A stretch of 64,000 nucleotides of DNA from Dipteronia dyeriana (GCA_032871835.1 CM065296.1:1622001-1686000), one strand, 5' to 3'; positions 19,979 to 30,846 are shown, counted from the stretch's first letter. A program made the numbers and translations. The notes: generated from the letters alone by a model not told the origin.

Positions 19979-21115
19979 CATGCCAGATCAGTACAAACCA
20001 GTGTTATATACTTCTCTACAGACTTCTTCGTCCTATGAATTTGAAATTGAATTTGCTTCCAGTGAGTCTTCCCAATCCTCTTGGGATACTGATACTGTCA
20101 TTTCCTCTCATCAGTTTGACACATATGCAGTCGCAGACCTAACTCAGGTCTTTATGGCATCCCGGACAAATCCTCAACCGTCTACTCAGACTTTATTCTC
20201 CTAATAAGGCATCCACTAGACCCACACCCATTGTAGAAGAACCACCAGAGAACTACACCCCTAAACAACCTTATAGTTCTAGACTGCCTCCCAAGCCATG
20301 AGAGTCATCTTTAAAGAATTCCTAGACAAGAATTCTTTAAGATGCGTTGTTGCTCTCTCAACAAAAATGATCTCTAATTCCATTACAAATGCATGTCATT
20401 CAGATACTACGCTCTTGGTGGAATCAATGATGGAAGCCTTTGACAAGTTTATATGAATTCTCTTCCTATTGAACTTCACTTCCTATTGAACTTCAAGATG
20501 AATTACAAAGGAAGATCGACACCTCAGGTAGAACTCTCAAAGATATTACTTTGGGAGAAATCCACATGTTCTCATTAAGCACTTTGGACAAGCTCTGTGC
20601 AACACAAAGAGTCTTCTCTAAAATGCTAAAAGAAGGTAAGTCTTATGACAGGCAGTGCAGATAACCTACATATCAAATTAAATGCAAATCCTCAGAGATG
20701 TGTACTTGCAAGCGTAAAAAGAATAAGCACGTCCAGCATTCTTTCAAGAACAGAAAGAACAAAAAGTTCAAATACTACCGAAAGAAAACCAGACGTGCAT
20801 GGAACAAATCCTAAAAAGGTTTCATCTGAGAAAAGAAAGGACATTAGACAAAAAAAATGTCCTAACAACAAAGCAAAGCCAGCCAAGTTGGTTCATCAAC
20901 TTCAACAGATCGCGGGAGAAGTTCCCTACGATGTTGACATTGAATCCATCTTCTCAGAGCAAGTGAAAGTGGATCAAGATACTACTTTTGTGCTTCAAGA
21001 CTCAGACTCAGAATCCACTTCAGAATTTTCCAATTCATCAGATACAGACACCATCTTGAAGTCCTATCATGCCGTACAAATCGAACCTCAACCAGGTCCC
21101 TAAGTTACAATCCAA
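19979..21115 (+). pseudogene. EPRV copy 1, capsid C-terminal part
   Basis: After an Asp/Glu/Ser-rich start (frame 19974-20204) come LPIELQDELQRKID and LGEIHMFSLSTLDKLC, a capsid-like helical region at about 20465-20640. A very basic stretch with C-K-C spacing follows (CTCKRKKNKHV and FKNRKNKKFKYYRKKTRRAW at about 20690-20790), then an acidic tail with SESTSEFSNSSDTD (to 21103). A basic nucleic-acid-binding part next to an acidic tail is usual for caulimovirid capsids. The frame changes at least twice and there is an internal deletion relative to copy 2 near 20280. Confidence 0.7.
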
Positions 21116-21530
21116 ATCCTGTCTGAAAAATACTCCAAGCCAGTTGATGCATTGGATACTTTGACACTGGCTCACACTACACAATGATGAATCCTAAGAT
21201 CCTTCCCTCCAAAACCTGAAAATTCTATGTTCGCTATTTCAAGGCAGCTGATGGATAAATATTCACTACTAATCTGATTTCTAGAAACAAGATTGGTATT
21301 AAGATATTTCCATCCTGCACCCTATAGGTTCGTGTCATAGGAACACCATTACCAGATAAAAATATCCTAATTGGCTAGGATGTCTATTGTCAAAATAAAT
21401 CTCTTAGAATCCTCCCTAACGTAATCAGATACAAGAGAGACTTCAAACCTTTTTCAAGCATACCCAAAATTTTCCCATTATCTAAAATCCAACCCTCATT
21501 CCAACAAGTCCAAGAAGAATTGTTATAATT
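21116..21530 (+). pseudogene. EPRV copy 1, aspartic protease
   Basis: FDTGSHYTMMNPKILPSKT carries the catalytic DTG (21163-21171). Downstream are VRVIGTPLPDKNILIG and a stop where Trp is expected (GGCTAGGATG at about 21375), then DVYCQNKSLRILPNVIRYKR. The domain has the order and length of a retropepsin-like protease that would process the viral polyprotein. Confidence 0.7.
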
Positions 21531-22340
21531 TTGCACAAATAGTCATGTTGATTTCAAGCATCCAAACCCCAAGTGGAAAAATCCAGGGTTCTTTATTAAG
21601 CTACCATTCAAGTTTAATGAAGATGTTAATCCTACAAAGGCTTCCCATTCCGGAATGAATCCTTCAGATCTTAAAATGGCCAATGAAGAATGTGATGAGC
21701 TGCTTCACCAAGGTTTGTTTGAGCCTACTTCTTCACCATGGGCATGCCAAGCATTTTATGTTGAAAAATGGTCAAAGTAAATCAGAGGAAAAAAAAGACT
21801 AGTCATTGACTACAAGCCTCTAAACCAATTCCTCCGTGATGATAAGTTCTCGGTTCCCAGAACTAACACGTTGTTCTCCCAGCTTCCCGGAGCCTCCATT
21901 TTTTCAAAATTCGATCTCAAAATAGCCTTTTGGCAAATAGGTATCCATCATGAAGAAAGGTACAATACTGTGTTCTGTCTTCCTAATGCCCAGTATCAAT
22001 GGACAATCATACCATTTGGCCTGAAAACAGCTCTATCCTTATTTAAAAAGGCTATTACCAGGATCTTCCATCCAATCCTCTATTCAGCTTTACTTTATAT
22101 TGATGATATTATATTGTTTTCCTCATACACCGACTCTCATAATAAGCTCCTTCAGCAGTTTCTTGGTCTCATTGATCAGTATGGTATCATGCTTTCAGAA
22201 AAGAAGAGTATGATAGGTCGTTCTGGAATAGAATTTCTTGGAATACATATCTCAAATGGACAGTACCACCCCGGTCCTCACCTGGTTAAACAACTATTGG
22301 ATTTTCCTGATTCAAACTTTACCCAAAAACATATTTAACA
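21531..22340 (+). pseudogene. EPRV copy 1, reverse transcriptase
   Basis: The frame holds PNPKWKNPGFFIKLPFKF, a stop at 21777 where Gln is expected, KRLVIDYKPLNQFLRDDKF, FSKFDLKIAFWQIGI (first catalytic Asp), WTIIPFGLKTALSLF, and YIDDIILFSS with the catalytic YIDD box near 22095-22110. KKSMIGRSGIEFLGIHIS gives the thumb. The order and motifs match caulimovirid RT, which makes genomic DNA from the pregenomic RNA. Apart from the stop the domain is well kept. Confidence 0.88.
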
Positions 22341-22760
22341 ATTCCTCAGAATAGTCAACTTCATCAGGGATTTCATCCCCTAGGTGAGTCACCATACTTC
22401 GGCTCTCTCAGTCTTCCTGAGGGTTCACCATAGAGTTCCTGTCACACGGATGCAGTGGTTAATCTTAAAAGGATAGCACAGAAGCCACCACCTCTCACTA
22501 TTCCATCAACCAGACAACTCATCCTTCATCCATCAATTATGGAATCCAAAAGTTTGATTTCCACCTCAAGACGAGAAGCTTTCTTGTTGAAATGTACAAC
22601 TCATCTTTCCTAAAGATCCTCGAGTCCCGTAATAAGATTCCTCTCAATCCTCAATTATTAAGATTGAAAGATTGGTTTTCCAGATATAACTTCACTGTTA
22701 AACACGTGAAAGGACACAACAATATATTAGTTGATATGCTCTATAGACCACCATCAATCC
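22341..22760 (+). pseudogene. EPRV copy 1, RNase H
   Basis: This is a degraded stretch with several stops. RIVNFIRDFIP after the RT thumb opens the linker. The C-terminal end is clear: NPQLLRLKDWFSRYNFTVKH followed by VKGHNNILVDMLYRP, the motif that closes caulimovirid and Gypsy RNase H domains. The middle, where the catalytic acids should be, cannot be read in one frame. Confidence 0.65.
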
Positions 22761-23644
22761 ACCTCATCACACCTAACGGTCATATCCCTCTCATCCTTAT
22801 GGAAACCTTAACAGCTGCATTATCTTCTTCCTCTTTAGTAAATCCCTCAGCTCTCACTGAAAGAGCTTATCCACTGGAACTAACCGAGATGCTTCCCCCT
22901 GGTCAATCTCCCTCTCTAGCTCAAATTCAGGACTTTGCTAAATCACACCTTACTGTTTATCTTTCACAGATGAAAAATCAAGGTTGTAAGCACAGTCTAG
23001 TTAATCCAACCAAACCCTTCCTTGATCTTTTTCTACTACCACCCTTTTATTATTTTTCTCCTCAAGTCTTGTGGTTTCTATGGTGTATGTCTGTTTTACA
23101 TCATCATGCCATTATTTTCCCACTCCAAGCCCTTTATATCCACATCCAAGACTCGGCTCATCAGAACTCTCTTCTGAGAATTTTCCTAAAATGGTTTGAC
23201 TCTCTCTCAAACTAGAAAGCTGAGCTTACCAAGCTCATGGGTCAATATAATTTATGGAAACTAGATCTTGAGACAGCTGCCACAGTATCATGCATATGGA
23301 TCTTCCATAGACCTTATCAATACAATCCACACACAAGGCTTTTGTGGACCTCAAACATCGGTTATGAGTGGTACAACACTTATGATTATGAAAAATCATA
23401 TCCTCACAATCTTTAGATATCTCTTCTCAATTTCCTTTGTGATGCTAATGGCGACACAACAAATATGCTCTTCATACTTCCAGTAATCCCGAGAGACCCT
23501 ACTCAGAGCTGGCATCCTTTCCAAGACTCCTATCAGCTTGACTCCCATGACCCCATGCAATTTGACACATGGCCTTGCTTTATTTGTGGAGCCCTCCACT
23601 CAGATGACGAAAACCATATCAATTGTAATCTTAGCATTTCATGA
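22761..23644 (+). pseudogene. EPRV copy 1, C-terminal region with Cys/His motif
   Basis: A region of unknown function follows RNase H. It is open to 23215, then broken, then open again from about 23420 to the stop at 23642-23644. The last part contains FLCDANGDTTNMLFILPVI and, near the end, CFICGALHSDDENHINC, a CX2CX9HX2C arrangement that could bind zinc. The stop just after it, followed by the intergenic region, marks the natural end of the viral ORF. I infer this from the order; I do not assign a function. Confidence 0.55.
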
Positions 23645-23901
23645 CCTTATCCTGATCTGATCTTATCTATGTGTATACTCTGTATTGTCGGTTGGTTTGA
23701 TTAAACGAATGTAATAATTAGACTACACTATCTGTCCTTTGTAATGATGTTTGATGTTTGAAAGGGTTTGTTTGCCACATGTTTGGTAAAATTGTATAAT
23801 TATTACCTTTAATGTTGCTTGTCTGCCACCTGTTGAGCAAAGAGACAATCTGTCTTTATCACCTGTATTATAGGTTTTGACGAAATTCTCCTCCCCCCCT
23901 C

Positions 23902-23909
23902 TATAAATA
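23902..23909 (+). promoter_or_regulatory. EPRV TATA box
   Basis: TATAAATA follows a C-run and precedes GAGAGGAGTTC. Its place about 340 bp upstream of the primer site fits the pregenomic RNA promoter of caulimovirids. Confidence 0.75.
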
Positions 23910-24246
23910 GAGAGGAGTTCTTTCTTTGTAAAATCAATCGAAATCAGAAATAAAAATTCCAATGTGTTTTATAAAATATCATGGACTTCTAAATTTCTTC
24001 ATCCTGATCTTCAATACTTTTCTCTATAAGATAACAAACATTTCATAATGATCTAAGTATGCTCTATGGTTGCCTCAAGTTGAGGATCCTGTAAATCAGA
24101 AAAGATGCTAAAACTTTGGCTCAAGGTCTCTCTCTATCTTTGGTTTGTTGACATGTGAGTACCCTGTTTAGGTCGTTGAGTTAAGGTCGTTAGTGGGAAA
24201 AACTTAAGACTGTTAGAGACGGTTCATGGCTCTCTGCCACCCATCT

Positions 24247-24259
24247 TGGTATCAAAGCC
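24247..24259 (+). other. EPRV tRNA-Met primer-binding site
   Basis: TGGTATCAAAGCC differs by one base from the initiator tRNA-Met complement TGGTATCAGAGC. It lies about 100 bp before the movement protein start, as in other plant pararetroviruses, and defines position 1 of the viral map. Confidence 0.85.
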
Positions 24260-24361
24260 TCTTTGATGGCTAAAGCAATCTCTAAACCTAGAGTCCAGGA
24301 GAAGAGTTGAACTGTTTTGTATTAAATAGAGAAAATATTAAAGAAAGGGAATTAAGTATTC

Positions 24362-25363
24362 ATGGCAAACATTGAAAACAATCCCTCATCATCTACTATT
24401 TTAATACCAGTAAAGTATTCTTTTTCTGTTTCTCTTCCACCCTCAGTTAGGAAAATCCAGTCTAATAAAATACAAAACCTTGTTGAATACACCCATATTC
24501 TTGAGTCTGCCCAGATAGATAAGACCTCTTTACATCTCATGAATCCCTACACGATCTTCAAAAGAAATAAATCTCTTGCCAGGAAAATAAATTTCCTTAT
24601 CCAGCACAGATCTCTTCTGGTCAAAGAATACATTCAATCAACAACACTAGACAATCCAGCTACTGTGGCTGAACAATACGTTGATCTCCAGATAGATCAA
24701 CAAATGATAGACCAATGGATCAGAGAAGGATTTTTCCATCTGCACATAGGTGCAGCTCGATTTATCCTCACCCTACATAGAAGGAAATGTCTACCAGTCA
24801 CTGCCAGAATCGCTCTACTCAACACCAATTACAAACAATACGAGTACACATTTATCGATACATGTCTATCCACTCTTCATACCGGGAGTATATCTCTCAC
24901 TTACTATCCCAACTTCAACATCCCCCTCAGGGATCACAATCTCCACAACTGCCTCAAAGTTCAGCTCCAGGTTTTGGGAGTAAATATGCTACCAAATACA
25001 TACAAGGCTACTCTACATCATCAGATTGCCTATTGGCTTCAAGGTCATGCTCTTGATCTTCCTATCCCCAGCCATACTGGAGATACTATTTTCATCACTG
25101 TAGAAAGAGAATATGAAATTCCTACCATCATTCAAATTCCAAAACAACTGTCCAGAGAAAAACTTAAAGAAGTTATACCACTTGAATGGATAACCAACTA
25201 TGAAAAGGCATTCCAGAACACCACTCCTGTCATTTCTTCTGACACTAAATATGTCAAGCAAAGAGATGGTTCCATAAAAACAGTTTATGAATCTATCACA
25301 GAATCAGAAGCCTTCTCCAGTGTTTTAAGCACTCATGATCCAACCAGTTACCTTCGAAGATGA
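24362..25363 (+). pseudogene. EPRV copy 2, movement protein
   Basis: An uninterrupted frame of 333 codons starts at the first ATG after the primer site. Residues about 120-230 carry the 30K-superfamily core: FHLHIGAARFILTLHRRK, ALLNTNYKQYEYTFIDTCLS, GSISLTYYPNFNIPLRD and VQLQVLGVNM. Such proteins line plasmodesmata and let virus pass between cells. In this lineage the domain is the N-terminus of a long polyprotein. Here a frameshift near 25355 ends it at 25363, and the reading continues one frame over (KPIHSFQLDGSPVYTDKIID). It is the longest open frame in the window, so this domain decayed least. Confidence 0.88.
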
Positions 25364-26845
25364 TAAGCCAATCCATAGCTTTCAACTTGATGGATCCCCA
25401 GTCTACACAGATAAAATCATTGATCACTTTATTTGGGATGCTGATCCTAACATATGTGATGCGGACTATGAATGCAAAACTTGTTTGAAGGATCACAAAA
25501 ACCCCATGTAAGGCCTTTTTGCAAACCTCATAGACCTGATGGCCCAAATAGCCCTTGGATAGAACTACATCCTATCAAAAATATGCCACTTCTCATTTAG
25601 GACAGAGCTTTGCAAATCCTGTAAGCTGAAGGCCTCTTACACAAAAGGCCAGAAACAATTACTCCACATATACCATGTTTTTTGGTTTCCAACTATGGCC
25701 AAGACTTTCCTCATTTATAACCCACTTCTAACCCAGAAAGAAATCTATTTTCCCGACCTTTCATCGAGACAACAGAAGTTCTCCCAAATGGATCTTTGAA
25801 ACAGCCCTCACAGGCTGAACAGGTACTAAACTGGTAATCTCACAATGCCAGAGTATAAAATAGAGTTCTGAGCTCTATTGATCAGTAGATTGATCGAGTC
25901 ACTCATCATGTCTCTTAACATGATCATCATCTTCAAAGCCTTGATGCATTACTCAGAGATATGTTTTCTGGTCTTCAATCCAGAATTGCCAAACTAGTGC
26001 GGACCTTCACTGATATATCAATCATGGATATTTCTGTCCAGAGTTTGACATAAAAGAAAGAGAAATCAGACAACTCGGGGAACAATTGGAACAAATGAAT
26101 ATGGATCATTTAAACATTGCTTCTTCATTATACATACCAAAACCATATCCATATACCCAGTCCCTAATCTTCCCTACTCATTCTCCTCCATATTCACCTT
26201 CAACCAGTCCTCCTGATTCATCCCAATATTTCAAATATACTGGAGAACTTTTTTGAAAGTATCCTCCATTGTCTATCTCCACAAAACCTTCTTCTTTCTT
26301 ACAGCCAAAGAAGCCAGTCAAAAAATCATCATCCTCACAAAAGAAAAGGCAGCCCATGCCAAATCAGTACAAATCAGTGTTGTATACTTCTCTACAGACT
26401 TTTTCGTCATCTGAATCTGAAACTGAATCTGTTTCCAGTGAGTCTTCCTAATCCTCTTGGGATACTGATACTGCCATTTCCTCTCATCAGTCTGACACAG
26501 ATGCAGTCACAGACCTAACTCAGGTGTTTATGGCATCCCGGACAGATCCTCAACCCTTTACTCAGACTTTTGATTCTCTTGATAAGGCATCCATTTGACC
26601 CACACCCATTGTAGAAGAACCACCAGATAAGTACACTCCTGAACAACCTCATAGTTCCATACCAACAAATGGTCCTTGGTTCAATCTAGATGATTCTTCT
26701 CCAAACCAATAAAGAAAGAAAATTTATGAGATTAGTGCATGACTAGATCTTCAGATGACCAAATCTAAACAGAAACTAGAAACCATTTTGAGAAAGTTTG
26801 TTTCCATATTCACAGGATCTCTCGGAGATTGGTATCAAACCCTCA
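25364..26845 (+). pseudogene. EPRV copy 2, capsid N-terminal and central part
   Basis: This is a badly broken stretch. Recognisable pieces are DADYECKTCLKDHKN (about 25455-25500), a Pro/Ser-rich segment (26150-26300), the acidic Ser-rich segment that duplicates copy 1 (26358-26650), and at the end KKLETILRKFVSIFTGSLGD followed by WYQTLREF, a capsid-core motif. The reading stops at a junction with the inverted intergenic piece at 26846. Confidence 0.65.
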
Positions 26846-26983
26846 GAGAATTTGTCCAAACCTATAATACAGGTGACAAAAACAACTTGTCCCTTTAAGC
26901 AACAGGTGGTAGGCAAGCAACATTAAAGGTAATAATTATACAATTCTGCCGAACAGGTGGAAGACAAACCCTTTCAAACATCA
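26846..26983 (-). repeat. Inverted copy of part of the EPRV intergenic region
   Basis: This segment is the reverse complement of 23752-23890 with scattered changes. Landmarks are AAACCTATAATACAGGTGA, CAACATTAAAGGTAATAATT and CCCTTTCAAACATCA. It starts in the capsid frame at a shared GAGAATTTG(T) and ends abruptly at CATCA/GTTTTC. Confidence 0.9.
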
Positions 26984-27098
26984 GTTTTCTATTAGTGTCG
27001 GGTTGATCGACCCGTTAATTTAATAGGTTTTAATTTTAAAATTCAAAATCATTTATAATTTTAATGGAATGTATTCGATTACATTAACAGAACACTTT

Positions 27099-27269
27099 TG
27101 CTCCCCCACTTCAGGGGGGTAAGCATTACCTCCCTTCTAAAAGGGTGACATGTGTCTATAGAGGGGGTAAATTTATCCAAATACTATTACTTTTTTGAAC
27201 AAATTTACCCCTCCACAGGTCATCTTTTTGGAATGGGGTAATGCTTGCCCCCTTGTAGAGGGATGAGCA
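27099..27269. mobile_element. Foldback MITE, 171 bp
   Basis: The two halves are inverted copies over about 80 bp each: TGCTCCCCCACTTCAGGGGG, TAAGCATTACC and GGGGGTAAATTTATCCAAA on the left face TGCTCATCCCTCTACAAGGG, CAAGCATTACC and GGGGTAAATTTGTTCAAA on the right, read inverted. No coding capacity is present. The RNA or single strand would fold into one long hairpin. No clear target duplication is seen next to the ends. Confidence 0.85.
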
Positions 27270-27349
27270 AAAAAATGGACTATTAAATTAAAGATGCCGC
27301 TAAATTATTAAATAGTATAATTTTTTTTTGTTTAGTATAAATTTAAGTG

Positions 27350-28316
27350 TTGAAAAATTATATAACATTTTTTGGGGATTGATTTGCACAATTAGCACTA
27401 CTTTAATAACTCTAGTTTAAATAGCATAAAAGATGGAATTTGAACAAAAATACTCCCGTTCTTCTATTCTTTTCTTTTACAATTCTTTTTTTTTCTTTTT
27501 TTATTCAAAAACCTCCACTGATGGAGTTTATGCCGCCGACTGGTAAGTTGACTGACAAAACCATCAGGAAAACATTCGTTGAGTGTCAATCGTTGTAACC
27601 GAAGTGTTCATTTTCACTTTCGAGTTTAGAGAGAAAAGAGGCCAAACCTAAACCGTCGTCGAACCTTCATTGCCAGATCTATGACGATATGTCGTGAATC
27701 TGACAAAATCGATGGTGCAAACGAACTCGACATCATCTGATCTTCAGGTTCTGACTATTTCCGGTGTCAACCGCCGTCGTCGTTGGCTCGTCACTTTAAC
27801 CATTGATTGAGATCGAACAGACTCTATTGCGATGAAGAAGAAGAAGACAAAAACAGTCTTGAATAAGTCTCGAATTTTACCAGTAAGTCTCGAATTTATC
27901 CCAATAAGCTAAGTCTTGAATTTGCAAAACAAGTCTCGAGTTTGTAAAATAAGTCTCAAATTTTACCCAATAAGTCTCGAATTGTAAATAAATCTCAAAT
28001 TTACGAGAAAAAAAATACAAAGGAAAAACCTGGGTGGACTTCGATTTTGGTCTCACATTTACCGATGAAGTGAGAATGAATTAAAATGAAAAAAAAAAAA
28101 TCAGAGAGAAGTTTCTATGAGTTGTGAAATGAGAGGAAGAAGGAGAGAGTAAAATAGAGAAAATTTAAAATGAAAAATAAAAGTAAGAGAATAAGTGGGG
28201 GTATTTTGGTCTCACCACTTATTTTGAAACTAATAAACCAAGAGTTATTAAAATGGTGATAGTTGCGCAAGTCAAAATTGAAAAAATGTTATATACCTCT
28301 ATTTCCTCTAAAATTA
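27350..28316. mobile_element. Non-coding repeat family R1, copy B
   Basis: Aligns with 5021-6048 from GGGGATTGATTTGC and AATTAGCAC at the left to GGTCTCACCACTTATTTTG and CTCTATTTCC at the right. The minisatellite AATAAGTCTCGAATTT occupies 27858-28000. No frame is shared intact between the two copies, so I see no protein. Confidence 0.6.
27858..28000. repeat. Minisatellite AATAAGTCTCGAATTT, copy B
   Basis: About seven degenerate units, as at 5572-5712. Confidence 0.8.
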
Positions 28317-28861
28317 ATATGTCAAACCGTTAATAAGTAATAACCAATAAAGCTAAATCCCCATCAATTGATTTATTTCTAATTGATATTACCAATATTA
28401 AATCTTCTTTACAATTAATCTTTATGTCCATGTTAAAGGAATCCCTTAAATACAAGAACAAACTTACTAGTTAGAAGGCAGAAGTAGAGGTTTGGAGAGG
28501 GAGTGATTATGGGAGCTGGATCCTCTTCCCACGTTGAGTGGTCTTATCTTGATAATCTATTGTTACGTAGCTTATATTATAAGTTAATGGTCTTGATAAT
28601 TTATATTATTTTTATATATTTATACTATAAAAAATAGAATTAATCGAAACCGATTATTTAAATAAAGATAAAATGAGATGAATAGTGGAACCAAATTCGA
28701 TAATAATCGAATGATATACTACGTTCGAAAAAGCTTTTACGAGAAGAGTTTTCCATGAAATGTTTTTTAATCTTTTGGTTGTCGTTTAAAAAAACACTTT
28801 TGATTTTGGTACAAAGCATTAATTATTTTTATTTTGCACTTGTTTTTCCTCTGTTTAACCT
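28317..28861. other. Intergenic DNA, no gene seen
   Basis: AT-rich, no open frame of note, no LTR or TIR ends recognised. Confidence 0.5.
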
Positions 28862-29271
28862 TCGAACATCTCTAGGAGGGCTCTCTAAATTTTTGCTAAG
28901 TTTTAGTTATTTTATCTAAAGAGCTATTTTAGCTGGAAGCTTTTTATAAGATAATTATAACCATCCTCTTTATTATAGTTGATCATTAATATTTTAATAT
29001 TTTATAAATCTAAAATATAAATAGCCTTTTTAAATTAAAAAGAGAAAATTAGATTAAAAATATTATTGATAGTTTTTTTCAACTAAAAATTTAGTTAAAA
29101 AAATATTATAATGATAAAAAAGAAAAAATAAAGAATATAAAATGACTCACTACGTTTGAAGATCATCTTGATAGTTCTCTAAAATAAAAAATGATTAAAG
29201 TACTCTATAATCATCTCCTTTCACTATTTTATCTGAGAAGCATGTCTAAAGATCCCCTCAGAGATGTTCGA
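28862..29271. mobile_element. TIR MITE, 410 bp
   Basis: The left end TCGAACATCTCTAGGAGGGC and the right end, inverted, TCGAACATCTCTGAGGGGAT share the outer 12 bases. Similarity continues through CTCTCTAAA / CTTTAGA and ATTTTATCT / CAGATAAAATAG. The interior is AT-rich with no coding sequence. Confidence 0.7.
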
Positions 29272-30682
29272 GTCAAGAAATCTTGGAAGGAGGACTTTAG
29301 TATATTAATAAAAATTTACAAGTCAATCAAGAAAAGGTATCTTGAAAAGGAGCCACGTGATACATAACGTGATGTTCACGTGAAGAGAGTGGAAATTTTT
29401 GCATTTGATGGTGGAGTTATAGATGAGAAACTCGAAGCACCATTTGGATTTTGTCTTCTTTGATCACAACTTATATATCTTGTCATTAATCAGAAAGGAA
29501 CGTCAAACCCTTACACTTGTAAATATTCTTGTGGTTAGAAGAATTACACCAATTATAACCCTTCATTAGACAAATAATATGTAAGTTTATGTAAGTTTAT
29601 ATATATAATTAGATTTTCTCCACAGAACCAAATTGATATTAAGCAATCGAATCGATTGCTTTTAATTAGTGGTTCTTATAGGATATAATTCTCTAATTGT
29701 ATATGAGCCAGCAATCGATGAGACATGTAGTTATTCTGGGTTGTGAATGTATGCATAATTTCTTATTTCTGAAAGGAAATTAAACTGAACGGTAACATTT
29801 GTCAAAATGATACAAACTTCCTCCAAGTTCCTTTGACTAACTATTGATTTAATGGTCTAGGGTAAAAATGTTATTTTCACAGTAATAATAATTAAACTTA
29901 TAGTAAATTATGAAACAACCCCAAATAAATTTATAACTACAAATCAATCAAAATAAAATTACAAAATATATACAAAAATCTTTAAAATTAATTGTACAAA
30001 AATCCAAATAGAAGAAATCTTAATAATTCAACTTTTTCTTTTCTTTTCTTGAAAAAAATAATCATCTATTTGGGAAAAAAAAATCAATTTCCTTAAATCA
30101 AATTGAAGTTTCTGTTTTTAATTTTCTTCAAGACTCCATAATCCAAAAAAAACCCACCATAAACCAAACCACAAATTGAAAATCACTTGGAAAAAAAGCA
30201 TGAAATTGAAAATCAATTGAAAAAAAAATGAAAATATTTTTCTAGATCAACACCATAAACCACCATCTTCTAAACCAAAACCCACCAACATCCATCTCAA
30301 TTATTAAACCCTCAAATCCAACCTCCCCACCAACAACCACCCCAAATCCAAACCCAATCTCTATCTCTCAACCACCCCAAATCCAAACCCGTTCTTTTTC
30401 TCTCCACCAAAACAAAAACTCAACCCATAATAACCGTCGCAAAACGCCCATCATCTTATCTCACGGCGGCGACCACTCTATGTCAAAGAAAGAAGAGGTA
30501 TAAAAGACATGGTAAGAGAAAGAGAATGAGATCGAGCAGCAGAAACGAGGAGATCGAGAGTGATGAGAAGAAGGAGATTGAAAGCTACGGTTGGTGTGAT
30601 TTTGGTGGGTTTAGAGTGGCGGTGGTGGCTAGGATGTGCGATTTGTGTTTAGGTTAGGGTCTGGGTATTAGCGAAGGAATTA
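29272..30682. other. Intergenic DNA with an A/C-rich, UTR-like segment
   Basis: 29272-29860 shows nothing recognisable. 30100-30660 contains CCACCAAAACCC-type low-complexity sequence, then GAGAAAGAGAATGAGATCGAG and a G-rich GTGGCGGTGGTGGC end. This is the same kind of interior as the TIR element at 18359-19802, so it may be another non-autonomous element whose ends I could not define. Confidence 0.35.
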
Positions 30683-30846
30683 GGATTCTTTGTCGATCTG
30701 ATCTTTTTTCTGACCTTACATAATCTCATGACAAATAAGCATTACAATGAGTGGTTAAGATGTGATTGGCTTTTACAACCACTTTATCAATAACCAATCA
30801 CGTATTTTAAAAAGGTCATGAACAAGATCAGATCAACAGAGGATCC
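30683..30846. mobile_element. TIR MITE, 164 bp
   Basis: GGATTCTTTGTCGATCTGAT with CTT...GACCTT on the left pairs with GGATCCTCTGTTGATCTGAT and CTT...GACCTT on the right, read inverted, giving a TIR of about 36 bp. Inside are GTGATTGG and its inverse CCAATCAC. Non-coding. Confidence 0.75.

Larger units (their letters stand above)
23645..24361 (+). promoter_or_regulatory. EPRV intergenic region
   Basis: Non-coding region between the end of the large ORF of copy 1 and the movement protein start of copy 2. It contains a TATA box, a polyadenylation-like AATAAA at 23949-23954 and the tRNA primer site. Part of it (23752-23890) is repeated inverted at 26846-26983. Confidence 0.8.
19979..26983 (+). 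mobile_element. Endogenous pararetrovirus, two partial head-to-tail copies
   Basis: Protein landmarks in order are capsid C-terminus, aspartic protease, RT, RNase H and a C-terminal Cys/His motif, then an intergenic region with TATA box and tRNA-Met primer site, then a 30K-type movement protein and capsid N-terminal part. This is the circular gene order of Caulimoviridae cut open inside the capsid region. 19979-20270 and 26358-26650 are the same viral segment present twice, so two genome copies lie head to tail. There are no LTRs and no integrase, which separates it from Gypsy elements. It fits a petuvirus- or florendovirus-like lineage with MP and Pol in one large ORF. Many stops and frameshifts show an old, inactive insertion. 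Confidence 0.88.

Noticed and set aside
24362..25363. First taken as a possible host gene because it is the longest open frame
   Set aside because: The motif order and the primer site just upstream show a caulimovirid movement protein.
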